From: JASHPR01 sp963844655
Lineage (GTDB): Bacteria > Actinomycetota > Actinomycetes > Streptosporangiales > Streptosporangiaceae
Assembly (NCBI GenBank): GCA_963844655.1
Contig: CAWJPA010000004.1
Span: 558,001 to 622,000, forward strand
Direction of reading: 5' to 3'
Length of the DNA: 64,000 bases
Below the pieces are notes generated by a model. It was given only the letters and a program-made list of their open reading frames with translations. It was not told where the DNA came from and did not search any database. Positions 46,880-56,162 of this stretch are shown here, in pieces. A program made the translations under genes and the position numbers. Position 1 is the first letter of the stretch; each line of letters opens with the position of its first letter.

Positions 46880-48271
46880 TCAGCCGCCCAGCCCGCGGAC
46901 GAAGCCGAAAACCCCGGCGACCCCGAGCGCGAGCGGGAACAGGCTGACGATCAGCATCGTGTCGGCGATATCGGCCGCGCGGCCCCAGAGCGGCGACGGC
47001 CGGTGCGTGGGCAGCCAGATGCCGACCCCGGTCACGACGGCCACGCCCGCCAGCAGCGGCCCGAGCGCGATCGCGAGCTGGTGCACCTGAGCCGGCCCGC
47101 GGGCCGCGCCCACGGCCAGGAGCAGCAGCCCGCCGTACCCGGGAATCAGCAGCCAGAGCCGCTGGGCCAGGCCGCGGAACAGCCGGGACCGGAGCAGCAG
47201 CGCGCACGCGAGCACGGCGCACGTCACCAGGCCGAGCCAGCTGTCGGCGAAGGCCAGCCCCGCGACCGCGCCCGCGGCCACCAGGCCGATGCCCGCCACG
47301 GAGCCGGTCACGAACCGGTCCGCCGCCGCCGTGCGCTCGAACACCTCGGCACCGTCGACGGCCAGCGTGTCCCGCCTCAGGTCGTCGGCGTGCCGCGGCA
47401 CCTGCGGCAGCGTCATCCGCGCCATGCGGAACGAGACCAGCGGGATCAGCGGGGTGAGCGCCAGCGTCGGGACCGCGACCACCACGGCGGCACCGTCGAA
47501 GCCGAGGCCGAAGGCGAGCCCGAGCCAGGCGGCGACCACCCCGAGCAGCGACGCGACCGCGAGGCCGAAGAACAGCGGTACCTCGGCCGACGCCACGGCC
47601 GCCACCACCGCGGCCAGCGCGGCCGCGGCGAAGGCCGACAGCAGCGCCGTGGCGCCCAGGTGCGCCAGGCCCAGCGACCGGGCCGGGATCAGCAGGCCGG
47701 CCAGGAACGCGTAGGGAACCGCGGCATAGCCGAGCACCGCGCCGGCCCGCGAGTCGCCAGCGGCCCTGGCCACCGCCGCGGCCGCGATCAGCAGCGCCGC
47801 GCCGATCGCCGCGGCGGCCAGCGCCGGATTGGTCCACGGCGGCCCGGACCGCAGGATGAACACGGCCCCCGCGGCCAGCGCGGCCGCGGACACGCCCAGC
47901 GCCACCCGGCGGGCGTCGCGCGGTCCCCACCGGCCGGGCTGGTCGTTCACGCCGGTCGCGATCACGTCGGCCACGTCGTCGAAGGCCAGCCGCGGCAGCT
48001 GCGCCCGGTGCGGCCGCAGGTAGATCATCTCGCCGTCACGCAGGCCCGCCTGGAGCGGGGTCATGGCCGGCGAGAACGGCTCCTGGCCCAGCCGCTGCAG
48101 CACCCAGCCGCCCTTTTCCCCGACCGCATCCGGGCCGTCCAGGCCCGCGTACCTGGCCACGGCGGGAAACAGGTCAGCGAACGACACGTAACCGGGGAGC
48201 GCGATGTCGACCCGCCGCGACGGCCCGACCACCGTGATCCGGCACAGGTCCGTTCCGCCCGCCGAGCTCAT
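46880..48271 (-). CDS. eccD: Type VII secretion integral membrane protein EccD
   Basis: 463 residues. Start ATG 48271 (MSSAGGTDLCRITVVGPSRR) with GAGGGAG upstream. The first ~95 residues are a ubiquitin-like YukD-type domain (VDIALPGYVSFADLFPAVAR), the remainder about 11 hydrophobic helices, as in EccD, which lines the ESX membrane pore. It is divergent from eccC across 255 nt and co-transcribed with eccB. Confidence 0.92.
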   Translation of the reverse strand: MSSAGGTDLCRITVVGPSRRVDIALPGYVSFADLFPAVARYAGLDGPDAVGEKGGWVLQRLGQEPFSPAMTPLQAGLRDGEMIYLRPHRAQLPRLAFDDVADVIATGVNDQPGRWGPRDARRVALGVSAAALAAGAVFILRSGPPWTNPALAAAAIGAALLIAAAAVARAAGDSRAGAVLGYAAVPYAFLAGLLIPARSLGLAHLGATALLSAFAAAALAAVVAAVASAEVPLFFGLAVASLLGVVAAWLGLAFGLGFDGAAVVVAVPTLALTPLIPLVSFRMARMTLPQVPRHADDLRRDTLAVDGAEVFERTAAADRFVTGSVAGIGLVAAGAVAGLAFADSWLGLVTCAVLACALLLRSRLFRGLAQRLWLLIPGYGGLLLLAVGAARGPAQVHQLAIALGPLLAGVAVVTGVGIWLPTHRPSPLWGRAADIADTMLIVSLFPLALGVAGVFGFVRGLGG

Positions 48272-48420
48272 CTGTCTCCCTCGCTGCGCGGCCGTCGATA
48301 GGCCTCGCCGGTCAGCCCGGGATATCACCGGGACCGGTCACCGCCGGCTGCCCCTCCGCGTCAGGGGGCGCAATTTCCAGGCCGTGTTTCACGATGTCAG
48401 ACGTTACTTCTGCACACCGC

Positions 48421-48448
48421 CTGCCAGGGCGAAATACGGCCGTAGAAT
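48421..48448 (+). promoter_or_regulatory. Candidate eccC promoter
   Basis: CTGCCA (48421-48426), a 16-nt spacer, TAGAAT (48443-48448). The -10 is good, the -35 partial. It is about 80 nt upstream of the eccC GTG in the divergent eccD/eccC gap. Confidence 0.4.
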
Positions 48449-48526
48449 GATAACTCGCTCAGCGCGGACCAACCGGTCTATTCGCGCTGCATCTGTCGCC
48501 GGAGGGTCCTTCGAAAGGCAGCGTCT

Positions 48527-51500
48527 GTGACCACCGTCATCGTCCGCCGGAGCGAGCGGCCTGACCCCCCGGAGCTGCCTAGCGGCGAAATCAAGCTCGA
48601 GCAGCCGCCAGAGATCCCTGAGGTCGTCACCGACAGCTTCCGGCAGACGCTGATGTACCTGCCGATGCTCGCGATGGTGGTCGGGATGGTGTCGGTGATC
48701 GCCGGGCCGACCGCGAGCACCATCCAGTACGTGGGCGGCGGCGCGATGGCCCTGGGCATGGGCGGCATGATGCTCGGCCAGATCGGCCGCGGCAAGGGCG
48801 AGCGGAACACCAAGCTCAACGGCCTGCGCCGCGACTACCTTCGTTACCTGGGCCAGGTCCGGGGACGGGTGCGGCGGGCCGCCGATGCGCAGCGGGAGGC
48901 GCTGGAGTGGGCCAGCCCGGACCCGCGCGCGCTCACCGCGCTCCTGGTCGACCCGGACCTGCGCCGGGTCTGGGAACGCCGCCCGTCCGGCGCCGACTTC
49001 GCCAAGATCCGCATCGGCACGGGCACCCACCGGCTCGCGGTCCGGCTCGTGCCGCCGGACACCAAGCCCGTCGACGACCTTGACCCGCTGTGCGCGGGCG
49101 CGCTGCGGCGGTTCGTGCGCGCCTACGGCAGCGTGCCCGGCCTGCCGGTCGGCGTCTCGCTGCGGTCGTTCGCCCGGGTCGCGGTCGCGGGCGAGCCTGA
49201 CGCCGTGTACGGCATGCTCCGGGCGATGATCGCGCAGCTCGCGGTCTTCCACTCCCCCGACGACGTCCGCATCTGCGTGTGCGCCTCCCGGGACCGGATG
49301 CGCTGGTGGCAGTGGATCAAGTGGCTGCCGCACAACATGCACCCGACCGAGGCCGACGCGGCGGGGCCGGTCCGCCTGATGGCCCCCAGCCTGCCCATGA
49401 TCGAGGCGATGATCGGCGCCGACCTGTCCGGCCGGGCACCGTTCTCCTCCGGCCGGTCGGCGGCGCTGCCCCTGGACGTGGTGATCGTCGACGGCGGCCA
49501 GGCCCTGGCCGACTCCAGGCTCGGCAGCGACGGCGTCGACGGCGCGGTCATCATCGAGGTGACCCCCTCGGTGGCGGAGGTACCGGGCGCGGACACCGCG
49601 CCGACCCTGCGCCTGCACGTCACCGCCGCCGGCACCGAGATGCTGACCAGGGACAGGACCGGAGCCGAGGTGCGCTCGCCGATCGGTGTCCCCGACACGA
49701 TGTCGCTCGCCGAGGCCGACGCCCTGACCCGGCAGATGGCCCCGATGCGGCCCGGAGTGGGCGGGCCGGCCGATGACCCGCTGGCCGAGGACTGGACGCT
49801 GACGTCGCTGCTCGGCATCCCGAGCCCGTTCGGGCTCGATGTGCCGGTGCTGTGGCGGCAGCGGGCGCCGCGCAGCAGGCTGCGGGTGCCGATCGGCACC
49901 GACGCCGACGGCCAGTCCGTGGAGCTGGACATCAAGGAGTCCGCGCAGGGCGGCATGGGCCCGCACGGCCTGGTCATCGGCGCCACCGGCTCGGGCAAGT
50001 CCGAGCTGCTCCGCACGCTCGTGCTCGGCATGGCCCTGACCCACCCGTCCGACGTGCTCAACTTCGTGCTGGTGGACTTCAAGGGCGGCGCCACGTTCCT
50101 CGGCCTCGACGGGCTGACCCATGTCTCCGCCGTGATCACCAACCTCGCGGACGAGCTGCCGCTGGTCGACCGGATGCGGGACGCGCTCAACGGCGAGCTG
50201 GTCCGGCGGCAGGAACTGCTGCGGGCGGCGGGCAACTTCGCCTCGCTGCGCGACTACACCCAGGCCCGCGAGAAGAAGCGCGAGCTGCCCCCGGTGCCCA
50301 CCCTGTTCGTGGTCATCGACGAGTTCTCCGAGCTGCTGTCGGCCCGGCCCGAGTTCATCGACCTGTTCGTCATGATCGGGCGACTCGGGCGCTCGCTGGG
50401 CGTGCACCTGCTGCTCGCCTCGCAGCGCCTGGAGGAGGGCAAGCTGCGCGGCCTCGACACCCACCTCTCCTACCGGATCGGGCTGCGCACGTTCTCCGCC
50501 GCGGAGTCGCGCGTGGTGCTCGGCGTGCCCGACGCCTACGAGCTGCCCCCGCAGCCGGGCAGCGGCTACCTGAAGTTCGACGTCGGCCCCATGACCAGGT
50601 TCAAGGCGGCATACGTGTCCGGCCCGGCGTCCTCGGGCCCGGTCACGGCGCCGCAGCGCCTGGCGAAGCCGGAAATCGTGCCCTACGGCCCCGGCTACAT
50701 CAGGCCGGACCCGGACGCCGCCCCGCCACCCCGCATGGAGCCGCGCGCCGAGGCGGTGGACAGCCTGCTTGACGTGGTCGTCGCGCAGCTCGCCACCCGC
50801 GGCGCGGCCGCGCACCAGATCTGGCTGCCGCCGCTGGACGTGCCGCCCACCCTGGACCAGCTGCTCCCCCTGCTGGCCATGACGCAACGGCACGGGTACA
50901 CGGTCGAGAGCGAAGAGTGGCGCGGCCGGCTCCGGGCGGTCACCGGGATCGTGGACCGGCCGTTCGACCAGCGCCGTGACCCCATGTGGGCGGACCTCTC
51001 GGCGGCCGCGGGACACGCGGCGGTGGTCGGCGCGCCGCAGAGCGGCAAATCCACCATGCTGCGGACCCTGATCTGCTCGCTGGCGCTGCTGCACACCCCG
51101 CGGGAGGTGCAGTTCTACTGTCTCGACTTCGGCGGCGGGTCGCTGTCCGGCCTGACCGCGCTTCCCCACGTCGGCGGCGTGTCCAGCCGTCTGGACACGA
51201 CCCGGGTCCGGCGCACGGTCGCCGAGGTGCAGAGCCTGCTCGCGCGGCGGGAACAGGAGTTCGCCGACCAGGGCGTCGAGTCGATCTCCGCGTACCGCCG
51301 GATGCAGGCCAGCGGCGAGATCGCCGGGGACGGCCACGGAGACGTGTTCCTGGTCGTGGACGGCTGGCTCACGCTGCGCCAGGAGTTCGAGCAGCTCGAG
51401 CAAGCGATCTCGGCCGTCGCGGCCCGAGGCCTGGGCTACGGCGTGCACGTGCTGGCCGCGGCCGGGAAGTGGTCGGAGTTCCGGCCCGCCATCCGCGACC

Positions 51501-52540
51501 TGTTCGGCACCCGGCTGGAGCTGCGCCTCGGCGACCCGTACGAATCCGAGATCGACCGCAGGCTGGCCATGAACGTGCCTGAAGGCTCGCCCGGGCGCGG
51601 CATCACCCGCGAGGGCCTGCACTTCCTCACCGCGCTGCCGCGCATCGACTCCCAGCCCAGCGCCGACAGCCTGGCCGACGGCGTGCGCAAGCTGGCCGAG
51701 AACGTCGCGGTCGCGTGGCCGGGCGAGCCCGCGCCGCGCGTCCGGCTGCTGCCTGAAGTGCTGCCGGCGGGGGCGCTGCCCGGAGAGACCGGCACGCGGA
51801 TCCCCATCGGGATCGACGAGAGCACCCTGGCCCCGGTGCTGCTTGACTTCGGCGCCGACGCCCACTTCCTGGTTTTCGGCGACACCGAGTGCGGCAAGTC
51901 GAACCTGCTGCGGCTGATCGCCGAGGGCGTGGCCGAGCGCTACACGCCCGACCAGGCCCGGCTGACCTTCATCGATTACCGCCGGTCGCTGCTGGACAGC
52001 GCGGAAACCGAGCACCGGATCGGCTATGCCGCGTCATCGGCGGCCGCGGGCCCGCTCATCAACGACGTCCGCGAGGCGCTGGCCCAGCGGCTGCCGTCTC
52101 CCGACCTGACCCCGGCCCAGCTGCGCAGCCGGTCCTGGTGGCAGGGTTCTGACCTGTTCCTGCTCGTCGACGACTACGACCTCGTGGCGGGCGTGACCAA
52201 CCCGCTGCTGCCGATCGCCGACCTGATCCCCCAGGCGCGTGACATCGGGCTGCACCTGATCGTGGCCAGGTCGGCGGGCGGGGCCGGGCGAGCCATGTTC
52301 GACCCGGTCATCCAGCGCATCCGCGAGATGGGCTCGCCCGGGCTGATCATGTCGGGCAGCAAGGACGAGGGATCGCTGCTGGGCAGCGTGCGGCCGCAGG
52401 CCCAGCCGCCCGGGCGCGGCCTCTTCGTGGAGCGGCGCACGGGCAGCCAGCTGATCCAGACCGCGCTGCTCGGCGACGGCTCGGAGCCGGTCTCGAACGG
52501 GGTGCCGCACGTGCCGCGGCACCGGGCGCCGGCAGGCTGA
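48527..52540 (+). CDS. eccC: Type VII secretion ATPase EccC (fused EccCa/EccCb)
   Basis: 1337-residue FtsK/SpoIIIE-type motor that recognises and drives export of WXG100 proteins. Two N-terminal membrane helices (about residues 42-85), then three ATPase domains with P-loops GATGSGKSE (485-493), GAPQSGKST (835-843) and GDTECGKSN (1118-1126); Walker B VVIDEFSELL in the first. A single polypeptide, unlike the split EccCa/EccCb of mycobacterial ESX-1. GTG start. Divergent from eccD. Confidence 0.95.
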   Translation: MTTVIVRRSERPDPPELPSGEIKLEQPPEIPEVVTDSFRQTLMYLPMLAMVVGMVSVIAGPTASTIQYVGGGAMALGMGGMMLGQIGRGKGERNTKLNGLRRDYLRYLGQVRGRVRRAADAQREALEWASPDPRALTALLVDPDLRRVWERRPSGADFAKIRIGTGTHRLAVRLVPPDTKPVDDLDPLCAGALRRFVRAYGSVPGLPVGVSLRSFARVAVAGEPDAVYGMLRAMIAQLAVFHSPDDVRICVCASRDRMRWWQWIKWLPHNMHPTEADAAGPVRLMAPSLPMIEAMIGADLSGRAPFSSGRSAALPLDVVIVDGGQALADSRLGSDGVDGAVIIEVTPSVAEVPGADTAPTLRLHVTAAGTEMLTRDRTGAEVRSPIGVPDTMSLAEADALTRQMAPMRPGVGGPADDPLAEDWTLTSLLGIPSPFGLDVPVLWRQRAPRSRLRVPIGTDADGQSVELDIKESAQGGMGPHGLVIGATGSGKSELLRTLVLGMALTHPSDVLNFVLVDFKGGATFLGLDGLTHVSAVITNLADELPLVDRMRDALNGELVRRQELLRAAGNFASLRDYTQAREKKRELPPVPTLFVVIDEFSELLSARPEFIDLFVMIGRLGRSLGVHLLLASQRLEEGKLRGLDTHLSYRIGLRTFSAAESRVVLGVPDAYELPPQPGSGYLKFDVGPMTRFKAAYVSGPASSGPVTAPQRLAKPEIVPYGPGYIRPDPDAAPPPRMEPRAEAVDSLLDVVVAQLATRGAAAHQIWLPPLDVPPTLDQLLPLLAMTQRHGYTVESEEWRGRLRAVTGIVDRPFDQRRDPMWADLSAAAGHAAVVGAPQSGKSTMLRTLICSLALLHTPREVQFYCLDFGGGSLSGLTALPHVGGVSSRLDTTRVRRTVAEVQSLLARREQEFADQGVESISAYRRMQASGEIAGDGHGDVFLVVDGWLTLRQEFEQLEQAISAVAARGLGYGVHVLAAAGKWSEFRPAIRDLFGTRLELRLGDPYESEIDRRLAMNVPEGSPGRGITREGLHFLTALPRIDSQPSADSLADGVRKLAENVAVAWPGEPAPRVRLLPEVLPAGALPGETGTRIPIGIDESTLAPVLLDFGADAHFLVFGDTECGKSNLLRLIAEGVAERYTPDQARLTFIDYRRSLLDSAETEHRIGYAASSAAAGPLINDVREALAQRLPSPDLTPAQLRSRSWWQGSDLFLLVDDYDLVAGVTNPLLPIADLIPQARDIGLHLIVARSAGGAGRAMFDPVIQRIREMGSPGLIMSGSKDEGSLLGSVRPQAQPPGRGLFVERRTGSQLIQTALLGDGSEPVSNGVPHVPRHRAPAG

Positions 52541-52552
52541 GGCCGGCGGCCG

Positions 52553-53827
52553 CTACGGCCACCCGTCGCCCGCGCGGTCGGGAATGTCCGCCCGGCCCGC
52601 CCGCCACCGGCGCCGCCGGCCGGGGCCGATCACCAGCGCGCCGACGGCCACTCCCGCGACCGCGCCGAGCGATCCGAGCGCGATCGTGAGCGCGGCGGCG
52701 CGGGACCGCCGGTCCGGCGGCGGCATCCGGGACACCGAGACGGCCTGCGGCGCGGGTACCGGGCTCGGCGCGGTGCCCGGCGCCAGCAGCGCGGTGACCG
52801 CCTGCAGCGGGTTGACCAGGCCGCTGCCGGTGCCCGGGCCTGCCCCGCCGTCCGCGGTGACCCTGATCCTGGCCACCACCTGGGCCGCGCTGAGCCGCGG
52901 ATAGCGGGACCGCACCAGCGCGGCGACCCCGGACACGAAGGCCGTAGCGAAACTCGTCCCGTCGAGCTGCGTCTGGTACCCCCTGGGCCAGGCACTGGCC
53001 ACGTTCACCCCCGGCGCGGTGACCGCCACGCGGGAGCGCTGGTCGGAGAACGGGGCCAGCCCCCCGTCGCTGCCCACCGCCCCCACCGACAGCACACCCG
53101 GGTAGCTCGCGGGATAGAAGGGCCCCCGGCCTGTGGTGGTCCCGTCGTTGCCGCCGGCGGCCACGACCACGGCGTCCTGGCTCTGCGCGTAGGCCACGGC
53201 CGCGCGCAGCGCCGGCGTGCTGGCCGTGGTGACCGAGACGTTGATGACCTTCGCGCCCCGGAAGGCCGCGTCGTGGATGCCCTCGGCCAAAATGATCGAC
53301 CGGCCGGTGTCCTGGCTGTTCACCTTCACCGACATGATCGACGCGCCGGGCGCCACGCCCTCGAACGGCATGCCCCGGGCCTGGATGTCGCGGGCCGCGA
53401 TGATGGCGGCCACCTCCGTGCCGTGGCCCACGCAGTCCTGCGGGCCGGTTCCTGTGAGGTCCATCGCGGTCACCTTGCCGGCCAGCTGCGGGGTGAAGTC
53501 GACCCCGCTGTCGACCACGGCGACCGTGACGCCCCGGCCCGTGGTCAGCGGCCACACGCTGCTGAAGTCCAGCACCTTCTGGGCCCAGGGCTGAGCCGTG
53601 ATCCGCGGCGCCGGCTGGTTCACCGGGCAGCCCCGGGAAGGCCGGGGCTCCGACGTTGCCGGCAGCGGGATGGCCTGAGGCTGCGGTTTCGGTGTGGGCG
53701 TGGGTGACGCCGTGGGCGTGGGTGTGCCCGCCGCCGACGCGCCGGGCAGGTGCCCCAGCTGGGCGGCGGCGGCGAGCGCCAGGCCCAGCACCGCGGCAGT
53801 GACCCGCCTCATGTGCGCGGCCTCCAT
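52553..53827 (-). CDS. mycP: Type VII secretion-associated serine protease mycosin
   Basis: 424-residue subtilisin-family protease bound to the ESX complex. Signal peptide MRRVTAAVLGLALAAAAQLG; Pro/Thr-rich linker; catalytic triad Asp106 (AVVDSGVD), His135 (GHGTEV) and Ser292 (DGTSFATAF); C-terminal membrane helix with basic end (GPGRRRRWRAG). Start ATG 53827 preferred; ATG 53812 would start directly at the signal peptide. Convergent with eccC, 12-nt gap. Confidence 0.92.
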   Translation of the reverse strand: MEAAHMRRVTAAVLGLALAAAAQLGHLPGASAAGTPTPTASPTPTPKPQPQAIPLPATSEPRPSRGCPVNQPAPRITAQPWAQKVLDFSSVWPLTTGRGVTVAVVDSGVDFTPQLAGKVTAMDLTGTGPQDCVGHGTEVAAIIAARDIQARGMPFEGVAPGASIMSVKVNSQDTGRSIILAEGIHDAAFRGAKVINVSVTTASTPALRAAVAYAQSQDAVVVAAGGNDGTTTGRGPFYPASYPGVLSVGAVGSDGGLAPFSDQRSRVAVTAPGVNVASAWPRGYQTQLDGTSFATAFVSGVAALVRSRYPRLSAAQVVARIRVTADGGAGPGTGSGLVNPLQAVTALLAPGTAPSPVPAPQAVSVSRMPPPDRRSRAAALTIALGSLGAVAGVAVGALVIGPGRRRRWRAGRADIPDRAGDGWP

Positions 53828-54003
53828 GGGCAACAGATCCCTCGCATCCGGAAACGCACATAGGCTACGGAACGGCCGCTCTCCCCCGCAGCGATCCCGA
53901 CGCATATGACACAGGTCCTTTTGCCGCAAACCGTCGCCGACGGTCAGCGGCACCGCCCGGACACCAGCCCTCGCCGGCCGGACCGCCCCGGCCCCCGAGT
54001 GCT

Positions 54004-54819
54004 GTGTGCGCGGACCAGGCGCTGGCCGCGGCCCGCCAGGCCGGCGAGCAGCTCCTGTCCTGGCCCGGCCGGCCGATCATGAGCTGGCTGCCCGCGGTCC
54101 TGGCCCTGGCGGGCCTGGTGGCCGGCTGGGGCCTGCGCACCGTGGTGTTCCGCCTCGCCGTCCCCGGTGATGAGCCGCTGGCCCGGGCCTGCCCGGCGTG
54201 CGGGCGGGAGATAGCGGCCGGCTGGGTGCCCGCGCTGTCCCCGGCGGGCCGGTGCCCGGCCTGCCGGGCCCGCGTCGGGCCGCCGCCGCTGGCGGTCGAG
54301 CTGGTCACCGCGGCGCTGTTCGGCTTGCTGGCGGCCTGGGTCAGGCCCGGCCTGGTGCTCGCCGCGGCCTGCTGGCTGGCCGCCTGCGCGGTGGCGCTGG
54401 CCTTGATCGACGCGGCGGTGCAGCGGCTGCCCGACGTGCTCACTGCCCCGGCGTACGCGGGGACCGTGGTTCTCCTGGTGCTGGCCGCCGCGGTCGGCGG
54501 GGACTGGGGCGAGCTGGTCCGCGCCGTGGTTGGCGGGCTCGCGCTGGCCGCCGCCTACCTGGTGTTCACGCTGGTCAGCCGGTCCGCGCTAGGCCTCGGC
54601 GACGTCAAGCTCGCGGGCAGCCTGGGCACCCTGCTGGCCTGGTTCGGCTGGCGCACGCTGATCGCGGGCACCGTGGCCGGCTTCCTGATCGGTGGGCTCT
54701 TCGGCATCGGCCTGCTCCTGGCCCGGCGCGCCACCCGCCGACAGCGCATCCCGTTCGGCCCGTTCATGATCGCCGGGGCGTTCCTGGCCGTCCTGGTTAC
54801 CGCCGCCGGCGCGCACTAG
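54004..54819 (+). CDS. Prepilin peptidase (A24 family), orphan
   Basis: 271 residues (GTG 54004) or 246 if the ATG 54079 (MSWLPAVLALAGLVAGW) is used. Zinc-type CPACGREI and CPACRARV pairs in the N-terminal cytosolic loop, catalytic Asp in LIDAAVQRLPDVLTAP and in SALGLGDVKLAGSL, and 6-8 hydrophobic helices. It cleaves and N-methylates type IV prepilins. No pilin, PilT/TadA ATPase or Tad gene is in the window. Divergent from mycP. Confidence 0.85.
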   Translation: MCADQALAAARQAGEQLLSWPGRPIMSWLPAVLALAGLVAGWGLRTVVFRLAVPGDEPLARACPACGREIAAGWVPALSPAGRCPACRARVGPPPLAVELVTAALFGLLAAWVRPGLVLAAACWLAACAVALALIDAAVQRLPDVLTAPAYAGTVVLLVLAAAVGGDWGELVRAVVGGLALAAAYLVFTLVSRSALGLGDVKLAGSLGTLLAWFGWRTLIAGTVAGFLIGGLFGIGLLLARRATRRQRIPFGPFMIAGAFLAVLVTAAGAH

Positions 54820-54879
54820 TCCGGTTTGTCGCCTTTGCGAGCCCGGCTGACCGTCACCGCGGCCCGCGGAGCACTATCG

Positions 54880-54919
54880 ATGTGAGTTTGCTGCACACCT
54901 GACTACAGCAAACTCACAT
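54880..54919. terminator. Bidirectional terminator between prepilin peptidase and murB
   Basis: ATGTGAGTTTGCTG (54880-54893) and its exact complement 54906-54919, 12-nt loop. Perfect 14-bp stem with AT-rich base between two convergent genes; it lies 60 nt past one stop and 52 nt past the other. Confidence 0.8.
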
Positions 54920-54971
54920 GGATCATGCCTGGCGGCCTCCACCGCGGAGGTGGACCGGCGCGAACCCGGGG

Positions 54972-56162
54972 TCAGAGCTGGGTGCCGACCAGGACGGGCT
55001 CGTTGACCAGGTCGACGCCGAAGGCCTGGCGCACGCCGTCCCTGATCTCCCTGGCCAGGCCGATCAGGCTGGCGGTGTCCGCGCCGCCCGGGTTGGTCAG
55101 CGCCAGCGTGTGCTTGGACGAGATGCGGGCGCGCCCGTGGGCCGGGTATCCCTTGCCGAAGCCGGCCTGGTCGATCAGCCACGCGGCCGATATCTTCACC
55201 TGCCCGTCCGGAGCCGGGTAGCGGGGCACGCTGACCGGGTGGCCGGAGCGCGCCTCGGCCCTGCGCTCCACGTCGGCGAGCTGGCCGGGATCCAGGACCG
55301 GGTTGGTGAAGAACGAGCCGGCGCTGCGGCTGTCCGGGTCGGCCGGGTCCAGCACCATCCCCTTGCCCCGGCGCAGCGTGAGCACGGCGGCGCGGGCATC
55401 GGCCAGCGGCACCCGCTCACCCTCGCCGACGCCGAGTGCCTTGGCCAGCTCGGCGTAGCGGACCGGGGCCGACAGCTCGTTCCGGCTCAGCCGGAACGTG
55501 ACGTCCAGCACGACGAACCTCCCGGTCGCGGCGGCCGGGTTCATCGCGGCGCCGCGGCCGGCGCCGCCCGCACGGCCGCCGCCCGCCGTCACGCGGCCGC
55601 CGCCCGCCCCGCGGCCCGCGTCCGCGCTGCGCTTGAACGCGCTGGTCCGGTACCCGAACCCGCAGTCGGAATTGGCCAGCTCGACCACCACGTCGCGCAG
55701 CCGGTCGTAGGCGCGCAGGGCGACGATCGTCTCGGCGACCTCCTGGCCGTAGGCGCCGACGTTCTGGATCGGCGTGGCCCCGGCCCGGCCGGGGATGCCG
55801 GACAGGCACTCGAGCCCGGACAGCCCCTCGGCCACACACCGCTGGACCAGCGCGTCCCAGTCCTCGCCCGCCGCGACCGTCACCGCGACGCCGCCGGGTC
55901 CTTCGCTGATCCGCACGCCGCGGTTGGCCAGGTGCACCACGGTGCCGGGGAAGCCGTCGTCGGCCACGACCAGGTTGCTGCCGCCGCCCAGGACCAGGAC
56001 CGGCTCGCCCTCGGCGTCTGCGGCGCGCACCGCGGCGACCACCTGATCGTCGCGGCCGGCCTCGAGGAAGCGGGCGGCCGGGCCGCCGAGGCCGAGTGTG
56101 GTGTACCCGGCCAGCATGACCTGCTCCCGCACCATCACCGCTGTGCTATCTCCCCTGGTCAC
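54972..56162 (-). CDS. murB: UDP-N-acetylmuramate dehydrogenase MurB
   Basis: 396-residue FAD enzyme reducing UDP-GlcNAc-enolpyruvate to UDP-MurNAc for peptidoglycan. FAD-binding VLVLGGGSNLVVADDG and GIPGRAGATPIQNVGAYGQE; Tyr/Ser region FGYRTSAFK; proton-donor Ser in RSAGSFFTNPVL; C-terminal catalytic Glu in VNEPVLVG. A Gly/Ala/Arg-rich insert of about 35 residues (near 195-230) breaks the core, probably as a surface loop. GTG start overlapping the LysR stop (GTGA); an ATG nine codons in is an alternative. Confidence 0.93.
   Translation of the reverse strand: MTRGDSTAVMVREQVMLAGYTTLGLGGPAARFLEAGRDDQVVAAVRAADAEGEPVLVLGGGSNLVVADDGFPGTVVHLANRGVRISEGPGGVAVTVAAGEDWDALVQRCVAEGLSGLECLSGIPGRAGATPIQNVGAYGQEVAETIVALRAYDRLRDVVVELANSDCGFGYRTSAFKRSADAGRGAGGGRVTAGGGRAGGAGRGAAMNPAAATGRFVVLDVTFRLSRNELSAPVRYAELAKALGVGEGERVPLADARAAVLTLRRGKGMVLDPADPDSRSAGSFFTNPVLDPGQLADVERRAEARSGHPVSVPRYPAPDGQVKISAAWLIDQAGFGKGYPAHGRARISSKHTLALTNPGGADTASLIGLAREIRDGVRQAFGVDLVNEPVLVGTQL

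Noticed and set aside
48404..52015. 1203-residue minus-strand open frame opposite eccC
   Set aside because: Shadow of eccC; no family motif, His/Arg/Gly-rich composition.
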